From positions 1 through 23,212 of the forward strand of contig JAVBPD010000087.1 of assembly GCA_031549885.1 (NCBI GenBank): a stretch of 23,212 nt of DNA, read 5' to 3'. The DNA comes from WQUF01 sp031549885 (lineage in GTDB: Bacteria > Bacillota > Clostridia > Clostridiales > Clostridiaceae). The position numbers and the translations under genes were made by a program. The notes below the pieces were generated by a model that saw only the letters and a program-made list of their open reading frames with translations, was not told the DNA's origin and did not search any database. Of the stretch, positions 14,037-23,092 are shown in pieces (position 1 is the stretch's first letter; every line of letters begins with the position of its first letter).

Positions 14037-15743
14037 TTAATTAGAAGCATAAAGCAAGTTAAAATAATAACCTTTTTTAATAATAAGTTCTTCATGATTT
14101 CCTTGTTCCATTATCTTCCCATCCTTCATAAATAAAATTAAAGAAGCATCCTTAATTGTTGAAAGCCTATGAGCTATGATAAAGCTAGTTCTGCCTTTCA
14201 TCATGGTTAAAAAAGCATCTTGAACATACTTTTCAGTTAAAGTATCAATGGAGCTTGTAGCTTCATCTAAAATGAGCATTGGAGGATCAGAAATCATAGC
14301 CCTTGCAATTGTTAAAAGCTGCCTTTCCCCTTGGGATAAATCCTCTCCATCCTCAGTTATAAACGTATCATATCCATCCTTTAACCTTTTAATAAAACCA
14401 TCAGCATGAGCAAATTTTGCGGCAGAAACAATTTCATCAAAGGTAGCTCCTTCCTTTCCATAAGCAATATTTTCCCTAATAGTCCCAGAAAAAAGCCATG
14501 TATCTTGAAGGACCATTCCAAAGGACCTTCTTACACCTTCTCTTTTAAAATCATCAATGTTCTTTAAATCAATAGATATTTCTCCACTATCAGCATCGTA
14601 AAACCTCATAAGAAGGTTTACTAAAGTTGTCTTTCCAGCTCCTGTTGGCCCAACTATTGCAACCTTATCACCAGGAAATGCTTTAAAGTTTAAATTTTTT
14701 ATAAGTTCACTTCCCTTATCATAAGAAAAAAATACACTTTTAAACTCAACAGAGCCATTTTGGACTATTAAATTGCCCTTTTGATATTCACCATTAGTCT
14801 CTAAATCTTTTTCATCTAAAAGCGTTAAAATCCTCTTTAAAGAGGCAAAAGCAGATTGCAAATTAACAGTTATAGAAGTTATATCGTTAATTGGCCTAGC
14901 AAAAGAAACAGCGTAAGCTAAAAAGGCAGAAATATTTCCAACAGACATAACTCTGAGTATACCTGCCACCATGCCTACTATAATATATGAAATATTGTTT
15001 ACAAACCTAGTTGAGGGGTTTGTTAAAGAAGAAAAAAATTGAGACTTTTGGCCACAAACATATAACCTATTATTTATCTCCTTAAACTTTTCAAAACAGA
15101 TATCTTCATAATTAAATGCCTTTACTACCTTCTCCCCTCCAACCATCTCTTCAACAAATCCATTTAACTCCCCTAAAGTATTAGAATTATCTTTAAAATG
15201 CTTAGAAGAATGCTTTACTAAAAAAGAGGATATAAAAAATGAAATAGGCGTAATTAAAAGCACTACAAAAGTGATAATGACATTTAATCTAAACATGAAA
15301 AAAAGCGTAGAAAAAATAATTATAATTCCACTAAACATCTGATTTAATGCTTGGAAAAGCCCATCTCCAACTATTTCAACATCATTGGTTAATTTGCTCA
15401 TAATGTTTCCAAAGGAATTCTCATCGTAATAATTTATTTTAATCTTTTCTAAAATTAAAAATAAATCCTCCCTTAAGCGATTTGTAATGCTGTTTGAGGT
15501 TTTAGAAATAAAGGCAAATGAAATGTAAGAAAAAATAGAGCTTAAAACATAAATAATTAAAAGCTTAATAATTATGGAGAAAATACTTTTAAAATCCACA
15601 TTTCCTCTAGAAATAGCAAAATCAATGGCATTTCCAATAAACGTTGGAGCCATCATTGACAATATGGTGCCAAAAATTGAAAACAAAATTATTAATATTA
15701 AAGTAAATCTATGGGGTTTTAAATATGCTGCTATCCTCTTCAT
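14037..15743 (-). CDS. ABC exporter half-transporter (catalytically complete Walker B, degenerate signature)
   Basis: This 568-aa type IV ABC exporter subunit has about six N-terminal membrane helices (residues about 10-290) followed by an ATP-binding domain. Walker A is GPTGAGKT (365-372), the Q-loop is Q413, Walker B is MLILDE with catalytic Glu494, and the H-loop is H525 (IIAHRLST). The signature is LSQGE (469-473) instead of LSGGQ. The upstream partner has a normal signature but lacks Walker B Glu and the H-loop His. The two are predicted to form a heterodimer with one consensus and one degenerate ATP site, as known for TM287/288- and BmrCD-type exporters. Its ATG overlaps the partner's stop by 4 nt. 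The substrate (drug, lipid or peptide) is unknown. Confidence 0.94.
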   Translation of the reverse strand: MKRIAAYLKPHRFTLILIILFSIFGTILSMMAPTFIGNAIDFAISRGNVDFKSIFSIIIKLLIIYVLSSIFSYISFAFISKTSNSITNRLREDLFLILEKIKINYYDENSFGNIMSKLTNDVEIVGDGLFQALNQMFSGIIIIFSTLFFMFRLNVIITFVVLLITPISFFISSFLVKHSSKHFKDNSNTLGELNGFVEEMVGGEKVVKAFNYEDICFEKFKEINNRLYVCGQKSQFFSSLTNPSTRFVNNISYIIVGMVAGILRVMSVGNISAFLAYAVSFARPINDITSITVNLQSAFASLKRILTLLDEKDLETNGEYQKGNLIVQNGSVEFKSVFFSYDKGSELIKNLNFKAFPGDKVAIVGPTGAGKTTLVNLLMRFYDADSGEISIDLKNIDDFKREGVRRSFGMVLQDTWLFSGTIRENIAYGKEGATFDEIVSAAKFAHADGFIKRLKDGYDTFITEDGEDLSQGERQLLTIARAMISDPPMLILDEATSSIDTLTEKYVQDAFLTMMKGRTSFIIAHRLSTIKDASLILFMKDGKIMEQGNHEELIIKKGYYFNLLYASN

Positions 15744-17446
15744 TTTGATTCTCCTTGTGATTCAACTATCTTAATGTATTCTTCACAATCCTCTAAAAGC
15801 TCTTTGTGGGTTCCTAAGCCTTCCATATTTCCATTTTTTAAAACTAAAATCTTATCTAAATTTTTTACAGAATTAACCCTTTGAGATACGATTATAGTAG
15901 TGCAATTAAGCTTTTTAATTTCATCCCTTAAATTCCTATCAGTTCTATAGTCGAGGGCTGATGAACTATCATCTAAAATTAAAATTTCAGGATTATTTAA
16001 AACTGCCCTTGCAATGGAAATCCTTTGCTTTTGCCCTCCTGAAAAATTATCCCCATTGTGCGCAACTATGGCGTTTAATCTATCTTTTAATTTATTCACA
16101 AATTCAGCGCTCTGGGAAATATCTAAAGCATTTTCAATTTGATTTTCCTCAATATTATCCCTTCCAAATACAATATTTTCATATAAAGTGCCAGTAAAGA
16201 GCTTAGCTTTTTGCGTTGCAATGCCTATTATATCCCTTAAAGCTCTTTCATCCCATTCTTTAACATTTAAACCTTTAACTAAAATTTCTCCACGTGCTGC
16301 ATCATAAAACCTGGATATTAAATTTACTAAAGTAGATTTTCCAGAACCTGTTCCTCCAATTATTCCTAAGGTCTCACCTTTTTTTAATGAAAAGGTGATG
16401 TCTTTTAAAGCATATTCAGAGCTGTTATAAGAAAATGAAACATGGTTAAAATTTATAACATTTTCCCTTTCCTCTAAAACCTTGCTCTTTCCATTGGCAA
16501 TAGAAGGGTTTATATTAAAAATATCAGAAACACGGGTTAAGCAAGCTAAAGACCTTGAATAAATTGGAGTAAGGGATGTAAATACAACTAAAGCAAGGAC
16601 TATTTGAGTAAAATAGCTTACACATGCAATTAAATCACCTTGAGATAATGTGCCGCTATTTATATGAAAGCTTCCAAAATACATAGCCCCTAAAATAGAT
16701 AAATTTAACACTAAAGAGGTAAGAGGATTGCTGAGGCCTGAAAAAAATGAAACCTTAAGGACTAAGCTTTTAAATTCATCATTTTCCTTTTTAAACCTTT
16801 TAAATTCAAACTCCTTTTTATCAAAAGCCCTAATTACCCTTACTCCTTTTAAATTTTCACGGATTATTCTAGAGAGAGAATCTAACTTTTTTTGCACATT
16901 TCTATACATTGGCATAGATTTGGTCATAATTATAAACAAGATTAAAGCGCATATGGGCACCGATATTATTATAACAATATCTAAGCCCTTATCTAAATAT
17001 AAAATCATTAAAACGCTGCAAATAGCTATAAATGGAAGCCTTAAAAGAAGCCTTATGGCCATGGCAAGTCCTAGCTGTATAGCGTTAATATCGTTAATTA
17101 TTCTATTTGTTAAAGTACTCGTACCTATAGAGTCAATATCCTTATATGAAAAGCTTAAAATATGCTTAAATAGAGAATTTCTAAGAGATGTGCCAAAGCC
17201 TTGAGAAGCTATTGAAGCAAAATATTGACATGTAAAAGAGCATAAGGTTCCTATTATGGCAATTGCAATCATAAAAAATCCCATTTTAAAAATGTAAGCT
17301 GTGTTGTTTAATTTAATTCCATTGTCGATGAGTCTTGCCATGAAAATAGGCAACAATAGTTCAAACAAAGCTTCTAATAACTTAAAAATAGGGCCTAAAA
17401 TAACTTGTTTTTTAAAGGGTTTTAAGCATTCCAAAATTTTATTCAT
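15740..17446 (-). CDS. ABC exporter half-transporter (degenerate Walker B partner)
   Basis: I place the start at ATG 17446 (product 568 aa, beginning MNKILECLKPFKKQVILG as homologues usually do). An in-frame ATG at 17566 would add 40 residues, would nearly abut the divergent gene and would cover the promoter region between them. Membrane helices occupy about residues 15-300. Walker A is GGTGSGKS (364-371), the signature is FSGGQ (468-472), Walker B is ILILDD with Asp493 in place of the catalytic Glu, and the H-loop reads VSQRVNS (Gln522 for His). This partner therefore supplies the degenerate ATP site. TTGTGC-17-TATAAA (minus strand, about 17462-17490) is a possible promoter, but its start site would leave a very short leader, so this is weak. 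Confidence 0.9.
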   Translation of the reverse strand: MNKILECLKPFKKQVILGPIFKLLEALFELLLPIFMARLIDNGIKLNNTAYIFKMGFFMIAIAIIGTLCSFTCQYFASIASQGFGTSLRNSLFKHILSFSYKDIDSIGTSTLTNRIINDINAIQLGLAMAIRLLLRLPFIAICSVLMILYLDKGLDIVIIISVPICALILFIIMTKSMPMYRNVQKKLDSLSRIIRENLKGVRVIRAFDKKEFEFKRFKKENDEFKSLVLKVSFFSGLSNPLTSLVLNLSILGAMYFGSFHINSGTLSQGDLIACVSYFTQIVLALVVFTSLTPIYSRSLACLTRVSDIFNINPSIANGKSKVLEERENVINFNHVSFSYNSSEYALKDITFSLKKGETLGIIGGTGSGKSTLVNLISRFYDAARGEILVKGLNVKEWDERALRDIIGIATQKAKLFTGTLYENIVFGRDNIEENQIENALDISQSAEFVNKLKDRLNAIVAHNGDNFSGGQKQRISIARAVLNNPEILILDDSSSALDYRTDRNLRDEIKKLNCTTIIVSQRVNSVKNLDKILVLKNGNMEGLGTHKELLEDCEEYIKIVESQGESK

Positions 17447-17512
17447 AAAAAAAATCCAGCCTTTATAATATAATTTAAACATTAGCACAATACTTATTAT
17501 ACTAAAAATCCC

Positions 17513-17541
17513 TGGTGATATGAAGATAATAAATGTATAAT
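17513..17541 (+). promoter_or_regulatory. Possible sigma-A promoter of the MutS-like gene
   Basis: TGGTGA (3 of 6 consensus) is followed after 17 bases by a perfect TATAAT at 17536-17541. GGAG and GTG (17588) lie about 45 nt downstream. This supports the short starts chosen for both divergent genes. Confidence 0.45.
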
Positions 17542-17587
17542 GTAAAGTATTAGGAAAATAATTCATTTGAGTTTAAAAGGAGTCAAA

Positions 17588-19264
17588 GTGGAATATTTAT
17601 TCATTATACTCACGTCACTATTTTTAGCTATAACCATATTTGTAATTTATTCAAAGGTAAAGAGAAATAAAAAAATAAAAAGGTTCCAAGGAAAATATCA
17701 TAATTTTGAGGACGAGGATTATGAGTATGAAAATTTAAAATACATTAGAAAATATTGGGACCATAAGAAAGCCATGGAAAATCCAAAGTTTTTCATAGAT
17801 GATACCACTTGGAACGATTTATCTATGGATCATATTTTTTTTAAAATGAATGCTGCCCAATCGAGCATTGGAGAAGAATATTTATATGCAAAATTAAGAT
17901 CTGTTAACTTTGATTTAAATAACCTTAAAGAATTTGGTGCAAAAATAGATCATATGGACAAAAACATTGAAATAAAAGCAAATGCCCTTTATTTGTTAAA
18001 TTCTCTAGGTAAAGACACTTATAATGATGTATATAACTTTATATTTAATGCAAAAAACCAATTGTTAAAGAATATTTATTTTTTCTACATATTAATGTCC
18101 ATTCCAATTATATGCTTAATAATTTCTATATTTTCAAAAATAGGATTTTCTCTCTTAATAACCTCAATCTTTATTAACATAATATACCACTATAGAAAAA
18201 ATTATCTTTTAGAAGTTAGGTTAAATACGATTAAATATCTTAAGAGGATGATTGTATGTGGTACAAACCTTTCAAAGCTTAACTACCAAGATGAGGAATA
18301 TAAAGATAAATTTAAAGCTATAGTTAAACCCATTAAAAAAATAACCTTTATTTCTAATAATCTAGCAAATACAGCTGCTGGAGATTTAGAAGCAATTTTT
18401 GAATATTTAAAAACTGTTTTAATGCTGGATTTTATAGGATATAACAGAATGGTTAAGCTTTTAATAAAGTACACTAAAGAGTTTCATGAGCTTTATACTA
18501 TTATTGGAGAGATAGATTCTAGCATAGCAATTTCAGAGTATAGAAAAACACTGCCATTTTATTCTAAGCCAAATTTTAGACATGTTTCAAATGTAAAAAT
18601 AGATGATATTTATCATCCACTGGTTAAAAATTGCGTTTTAAACTCCATAGATATGGATAAAAATATCATATTAACAGGCTCCAATGCTTCAGGAAAATCA
18701 ACCTTTATTAAATCGTTAGCGCTGACTATGATTTTATCTCAAAATATTTACATGTGCTTTTGCAAGGAATACACAGGCAAAATGTGTTATACAATAACCT
18801 CCATGGCTGTTAAAGACGATGTTTTAGCTAAGGAAAGTTATTTTATAGCTGAAATAAAAAGCTTAAAGCGAATACTTGATTCTTTAAATGAGGAAGTTAG
18901 GATTGTATGCTTTATAGACGAAATTTTAAAGGGCACAAATACTGTGGAAAGGGTTGCTGCATCTTCTTCAATATTAAAATATTTATATGATAAAAATGCC
19001 CTTGTAATAACAGCATCTCACGATATTGAGCTCACTGAAATAATGGAGAATCTTTATGATAATTATCATTTTAGGGAGAATATCACAGATGAAGGTGTGG
19101 TATTTGATTATAAGCTTCGTAAAGGATATGCTACCACAAGAAATGCCATTCTTTTGTTAAAATTCATGGGATATGATGAGAAAATAGTAAATGAGGCAAA
19201 TAATATGGCTGCAGAATATATGGAAGATAGGAAATGGAGTAAAATAAAGAAAAAAATAAACTAA
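17588..19264 (+). CDS. Membrane-anchored MutS-type ATPase
   Basis: GTG at 17588 follows AAGGAG by 5 nt and is preferred over TTG 17567, giving 558 aa. A membrane helix lies at about residues 3-21, then a basic patch, and two more helices at about 163-182 and 187-203. The C-terminal half is a MutS domain V ATPase: Walker A GSNASGKS (364-371), Walker B CFIDEI (441-446, with KGTNTVER following) and ITASHDIEL. The helical lever/clamp region of MutS is reduced, and the N-terminal mismatch-binding domain with its Phe-x-Glu motif is absent. It is therefore not a mismatch sensor like MutS1. This family of membrane MutS-like proteins is known from Firmicutes but uncharacterised, so the role is unknown. 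It is divergent from the ABC operon. Confidence 0.88.
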   Translation: MEYLFIILTSLFLAITIFVIYSKVKRNKKIKRFQGKYHNFEDEDYEYENLKYIRKYWDHKKAMENPKFFIDDTTWNDLSMDHIFFKMNAAQSSIGEEYLYAKLRSVNFDLNNLKEFGAKIDHMDKNIEIKANALYLLNSLGKDTYNDVYNFIFNAKNQLLKNIYFFYILMSIPIICLIISIFSKIGFSLLITSIFINIIYHYRKNYLLEVRLNTIKYLKRMIVCGTNLSKLNYQDEEYKDKFKAIVKPIKKITFISNNLANTAAGDLEAIFEYLKTVLMLDFIGYNRMVKLLIKYTKEFHELYTIIGEIDSSIAISEYRKTLPFYSKPNFRHVSNVKIDDIYHPLVKNCVLNSIDMDKNIILTGSNASGKSTFIKSLALTMILSQNIYMCFCKEYTGKMCYTITSMAVKDDVLAKESYFIAEIKSLKRILDSLNEEVRIVCFIDEILKGTNTVERVAASSSILKYLYDKNALVITASHDIELTEIMENLYDNYHFRENITDEGVVFDYKLRKGYATTRNAILLLKFMGYDEKIVNEANNMAAEYMEDRKWSKIKKKIN

Positions 19265-19300
19265 ACCATAAACAAAATTAATTGTTTATGGTCTTTTATT
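19265..19300. terminator. Bidirectional terminator between the MutS-like and cpsB-like genes
   Basis: An 11-bp perfect stem (ACCATAAACAA / TTGTTTATGGT) with a 6-nt loop gives CTTTTATT downstream on the plus strand and TTTAGTTTATTTTTTT on the minus strand, between two convergent genes. Confidence 0.85.
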
Positions 19301-20057
19301 AATAAAAAATAAACCTTTTATATGGCTTTGGAGAATCAGCAATTATATCTAAATTCTTTAAAACCCTCTCAGCATTTACTCTAGTTAAAATTTCAAAAGT
19401 GTCATCATCGATAATTTTTTTAACCTTTAAAATAATCTCATCCATTTTGCGGTAAATGGTTTTCTTTCTGTGATTGTCTGTGGCTAGAAAGTGAATCATA
19501 TTATTTTTAAGCAAAATAGCTGCAGCTTTTTGTGCTGATTTACCATAAAATCCAATTAAGCTTCCATAGTTCATCTGAAATAAAGCTCCGCTATTTATAA
19601 GTTCTATTAAAGCATTAGGGTTTTCTTGTACAAATGTATACCTTTCAGGATGAGCAAATATAGGAATATATCCTTCATTTGTAATATCATAAATTAAATC
19701 ATTTAAATAAGAAATATTAGTGGTGTGCATAGGAAGCTCCATTAAAAAATACTTACCTTTGTTTAAGGTTTGAAATTTGTTCTCCTTTAGCCACTCTAAA
19801 ATATCAGATGAAATAAAAACTTCATTGCCAGAATATAGCTCTATGTTTATGTTTTCATTTTTTAAAGCTTTTCTTAAATCGTTAAGATAAAGTTCGTTAT
19901 CTTCTCTTTCAAGAAATAATTCTTCAGCAAAATGAGAAGTGCAAAAAATACCAGTAAAACCAGAAGCTAAAGCTTCTTTTGCAATTTCAATGGATTCAGC
20001 TATAGAAGCAGATCCATCATCAATACATGGAATAATATGGTTGTGCAAATCTATCAT
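19299..20057 (-). CDS. Tyrosine-protein phosphatase, PHP family (CpsB/YwqE-like)
   Basis: This 252-aa metal-dependent PHP-domain phosphatase dephosphorylates the partner tyrosine kinase (CpsD) and so controls polysaccharide assembly. Metal-binding motifs are DLHNHIIPCIDDG (H5, H7, D14), SHF with H42, the GNEV Glu (79), AHPERY (H136) and ATDNHRK (D194, H196). The length and order match the CpsB/CapC family. It starts 28 nt downstream of the kinase gene, and the two likely form one transcript. No capsule or exopolysaccharide gene is present in the window. Confidence 0.94.
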   Translation of the reverse strand: MIDLHNHIIPCIDDGSASIAESIEIAKEALASGFTGIFCTSHFAEELFLEREDNELYLNDLRKALKNENINIELYSGNEVFISSDILEWLKENKFQTLNKGKYFLMELPMHTTNISYLNDLIYDITNEGYIPIFAHPERYTFVQENPNALIELINSGALFQMNYGSLIGFYGKSAQKAAAILLKNNMIHFLATDNHRKKTIYRKMDEIILKVKKIIDDDTFEILTRVNAERVLKNLDIIADSPKPYKRFIFY

Positions 20058-20084
20058 AAATTCATCTCCTATTTAAAGGATAAG

Positions 20085-20780
20085 TTATCCATAATAACCA
20101 TAGTAATTTCCTTTGTAATCGCTATTTTTACTTTCAACTCCATTTAAAACCACTCCAGCAATTTTGCCTCCAACACCTTCAATGGATTTCTTTAATTTTT
20201 TTAAGTCTTCAATTTTTGTGCTCTTATATCTTGCTACAATTACAGTTAAGTCTACAAGGGTGCATAAAATTATGCTATCTGTAACAAGCATAGATGGTGT
20301 ACCATCAAAGATAATATAATCATAATCTTCAGTAAGCTTTTCAAGTAGTAAGATCATGGCATTTGAAGAAAGAAGCTCAGAAGGGTTTTTACACCTGCTT
20401 CCTTTTGTCAAAATGTATAAATTGTCTTGGCTTGTCTTATGTATGTAGTCCTCAAATTTAACATTAGCTAAGCTATCATCAGAATCAATTTTGCCTAAAA
20501 GATTAGATAGACCAAAACTTGCTTGAATGTTAAAGGTTTTAGATTGAACACCTTTTCTCATATCAGCATCTATAAGAAGTACCTTCTTTTTGTTTTGAGC
20601 AAAGACATTAGCTAAATTTGAAGAAACCCAGCTCTTTCCTTCCTTGGGAAATGGACTTGTAATAAGAATAGTTTTAGGGTTTTTATGTACCATGTTAAAT
20701 TGAATGTTTGTCCTTAATTCTTTAATAGCTTCAGATACCTTGTTCTTTTCTAAATTAGGTGCAACATTAACATTATCCAT
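20085..20780 (-). CDS. Bacterial tyrosine kinase (CpsD/CapB-like)
   Basis: This 231-aa cytoplasmic BY-kinase, normally activated by a membrane adaptor (CpsC/Wzz), autophosphorylates its Tyr tail to regulate polysaccharide synthesis. Landmarks are EAIKELRTNIQF (oligomerisation motif like EAYRxLRTN), Walker A SPFPKEGKSWVSSNLA (about 42-57; the usual GKST Thr is replaced by Trp), Walker A' VLLIDADMRKG (about 67-77), Walker B YIIFDGTP and a C-terminal Tyr cluster (YKGNYYGYYG, five Tyr). A GGGGGA Shine-Dalgarno lies upstream of ATG. The adaptor subunit is not adjacent. Confidence 0.92.
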   Translation of the reverse strand: MDNVNVAPNLEKNKVSEAIKELRTNIQFNMVHKNPKTILITSPFPKEGKSWVSSNLANVFAQNKKKVLLIDADMRKGVQSKTFNIQASFGLSNLLGKIDSDDSLANVKFEDYIHKTSQDNLYILTKGSRCKNPSELLSSNAMILLLEKLTEDYDYIIFDGTPSMLVTDSIILCTLVDLTVIVARYKSTKIEDLKKLKKSIEGVGGKIAGVVLNGVESKNSDYKGNYYGYYG

Positions 20781-21321
20781 TTACAGTTTTGTCCCCCTAT
20801 GTTCTATGTTCATTATTCATTGTTCATTGATTAAAATCTCATAATTAAATATCATTAATCATTAAATTTATTGTATTATAAAATAAAAATAAAAGTAAAT
20901 TTAAAGTAATATTGTCTATATTATTTTATCATAAAATATATGCAATAACATTAAATTTAAATTATTTAAAATAATTTTAAAAAATAAATAAGATCGTAAA
21001 ATATATTTGTCAAAATACTTAAAAAAACCTCTGAAATCGATAATAATTAAAAATAGCTATAAAAACTCTTCCATTTTCCATTAAATACTTTAACATTTTA
21101 AATTTACAGTTATAAATAATGAACCTTCTAAATGACTATGTAATATGCTTCAAAATCCAAAAACCCCTAATGCTATTTTTTTATTCCTCATTTAATCACC
21201 CTTCCCCATTAAATTTCATCACCATAAGATAAAAAACTTAAAGCTCTAGAACACTCTAAAGAAATTTGTTTACATAAATGGTAATATATTTTCATTGCAA
21301 AAACAATTGGAGGTAAAATAA
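20781..21321. other. 540-bp AT-rich intergenic region, mostly featureless
   Basis: This region lies between the divergent kinase and CrtI-like genes and has no coding frame of convincing length. Short repeats of TTCATT (TTCATTATTCATTGTTCATTG near 20810) occur beside the kinase start. On the minus strand TTGACA (21008-21013) with TATTTA 17 bases on is a weak promoter candidate for the kinase gene; it would leave a leader of about 200 nt. No known riboswitch was recognised. On the plus strand no clear promoter for the CrtI-like gene is seen. Confidence 0.5.
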
Positions 21322-22809
21322 ATGAAAAAAATTATTATTATAGGGGCTGGTGTAGCTGGCCTTTCTGCTGGTATTTTTGCTCAAAAATCAGGTTTTGAAA
21401 CCATAATATACGATAAAAATGATTATATAGGCGGACATTGTATTGGATACGATAAATTCGGACTGTATATAGATGGATGCATCCGCTTCTTATCTGGCAC
21501 AAAACAAGGAGAGCCAATCTTAGATATTTGGAAACAAGTAGGAGCACTTGAAAACGTAGAGCTTTTTACGCCAGAATATTCTACTGTTTTTGAATTTGAT
21601 GAAGGAAGAATAGTGCTTTGGAGAGATATTAATAGATTTAAAAAAGATCTCCTTTCCATATCACCTGATGATGAAGCTTCTATTAACGAACTAATAAACG
21701 ATGTAGAAAAGTTAAGCAAAATTGTAATACCTGCGGATAAACCTATGTATATGATGAATCCTATTGAACTTGCAAAAGTTACATTAAGCATGAATGATGC
21801 CATATCCATAACTGATAAATTAAATAAAATCACCTGCGAAAAATACGCATCTAAATTTAAACACCCTCTTCTTCAAAAGGTTTTTTCATTTATAGTGCCT
21901 AAAAATTACAGTGCAAGCGCTTTAGTAATGGTTCTTGCAGGATTTGCCATGGGAAATGTATCAATTCCAAAAGGTGGATCTAGACCTTTTATAAATAGGA
22001 TGAAATCAAAATATGAAAGCTTAGGCGGTAAAATCCTATTAAATTCAGATGTTTTAGAAATTTCAAAAGAAAAAGGAAAGGCAACCGGAATAGTCTTAAA
22101 AAATGGATCCTCTGAAAAAGCTGACTACGTTATAGCAGCTTGCGATGCAAATCACGTTTTTGAAAAGCTCTTAAAAGATGAATACGAAGATAAAGATTTT
22201 AATTTAAGATTTGAAAACCCTGATGATTATCCAGTTTCTTCTGCTGTAAATATTTCAGTTGTCATAGATTTTGATATGAAAAATTACCCTATAAATATAT
22301 GCTTTAAAACTACCCCTTACACCATAGGTACAAGGACCTTTGAGCTTTTAGGCTTTAGAAATTTTAGCTTTGACAACACCTTTGGCACAGGAAGGACTAC
22401 CGGAACAATTAGCATAGTGCAATATGAAGATGGATATAACTATTGGAAAAACCTCTACAATAACAAACAAGCCTACGATGATGAAAAGAAAAGAGTTGCT
22501 ATAGATGCAATTAAAAGAATAGAAGCAAAATTCCCAGAATTAAAAGGCAGGATTAAGCTTTTAGACGTTGCAACCCCTATAACTTATGAAAAATATACCA
22601 ATGCATATAAAGGATCATTAATGGCCTTTGCCCTAACTCCAAAATCTAAAATCATGATGCATAGCGGAAAAATAAAAGGACTTGATAATTTTTATCTATC
22701 AGGCCAATGGGTTTCACCTCCAGGAGGACTTGTTTCTGCTGTAACTAGCGGTAAATTTTCCATACTTCAAATTTGCAAAGAAGAAAAAATTAAATTTGTT
22801 GCAGATTAA
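21322..22809 (+). CDS. CrtI-like FAD-dependent oxidoreductase (phytoene desaturase/retinol saturase family)
   Basis: This 495-aa flavoprotein of the phytoene desaturase/carotenoid isomerase superfamily starts with an FAD dinucleotide motif (IIIGAGVAGLSAGIFAQKSG), then YDKNDYIGGHC. It has GGSRPFINRM near residues 219-228 and ends with the family C-terminal FAD motif (FYLSGQWVSPPGGLVSAVTSGK). The N-terminal part lacks the long hydrophobic stretch typical of true carotenoid desaturases, and no crtB, crtE or other carotenoid gene is adjacent, so a carotenoid role is not supported. It probably acts on another lipid-like or unsaturated substrate. GGAGG precedes ATG. It stands alone, followed by a hairpin. 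Confidence 0.88.
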   Translation: MKKIIIIGAGVAGLSAGIFAQKSGFETIIYDKNDYIGGHCIGYDKFGLYIDGCIRFLSGTKQGEPILDIWKQVGALENVELFTPEYSTVFEFDEGRIVLWRDINRFKKDLLSISPDDEASINELINDVEKLSKIVIPADKPMYMMNPIELAKVTLSMNDAISITDKLNKITCEKYASKFKHPLLQKVFSFIVPKNYSASALVMVLAGFAMGNVSIPKGGSRPFINRMKSKYESLGGKILLNSDVLEISKEKGKATGIVLKNGSSEKADYVIAACDANHVFEKLLKDEYEDKDFNLRFENPDDYPVSSAVNISVVIDFDMKNYPINICFKTTPYTIGTRTFELLGFRNFSFDNTFGTGRTTGTISIVQYEDGYNYWKNLYNNKQAYDDEKKRVAIDAIKRIEAKFPELKGRIKLLDVATPITYEKYTNAYKGSLMAFALTPKSKIMMHSGKIKGLDNFYLSGQWVSPPGGLVSAVTSGKFSILQICKEEKIKFVAD

Positions 22810-22810
22810 T

Positions 22811-22856
22811 CTAATGGCGCTTAAACTTATAAGTTTAGGCGCTTTAAAAAATTAGT
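22811..22856 (+). terminator. Hairpin following the CrtI-like gene
   Basis: The stem GCGCTTAAACTT / AAGTTTAGGCGC has one G-U pair and a small loop. CTAAT...ATTAG can extend the base. The tract after the stem (TTTAAAAAATTAG) is a weak U-run, so termination efficiency is uncertain, but the position just after the stop is typical. Confidence 0.6.
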
Positions 22857-23092
22857 TAGCTTCAACCTAAGAAAATTGCAGTTTAAAATGTTACTATTAT
22901 TTGGAAAAATTTTTATGTATTTTTTAATTAAAAAAACTTATTTTTAGCATATTTTAAATTAATCTTAATAAAATAAAGAAACACCGTTTATTAATTAAAC
23001 CACAAATAAACCTTAAACTAATTCTCTTTTTTTCAAGGTTTTTCGCTATAAATATTCAGTTTATTTTTTAAATCTTAATTTTTTATAATAAC

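Noticed and set aside
16728..17204. 158-codon open frame antisense to the ABC gene
   Set aside because: It is a shadow of the transmembrane-coding region, with no ribosome-binding site and no recognisable motif.
17447..17566. 40-residue N-terminal extension of the first ABC subunit
   Set aside because: It would cover the divergent promoter region and adds a hydrophobic segment absent from usual homologues. ATG 17446 matches the family start.
20781..21321. Riboswitch or CRISPR in the long intergenic region
   Set aside because: No spaced repeats of constant length and no recognisable conserved riboswitch core. The TTCATT repeats are short and irregular.
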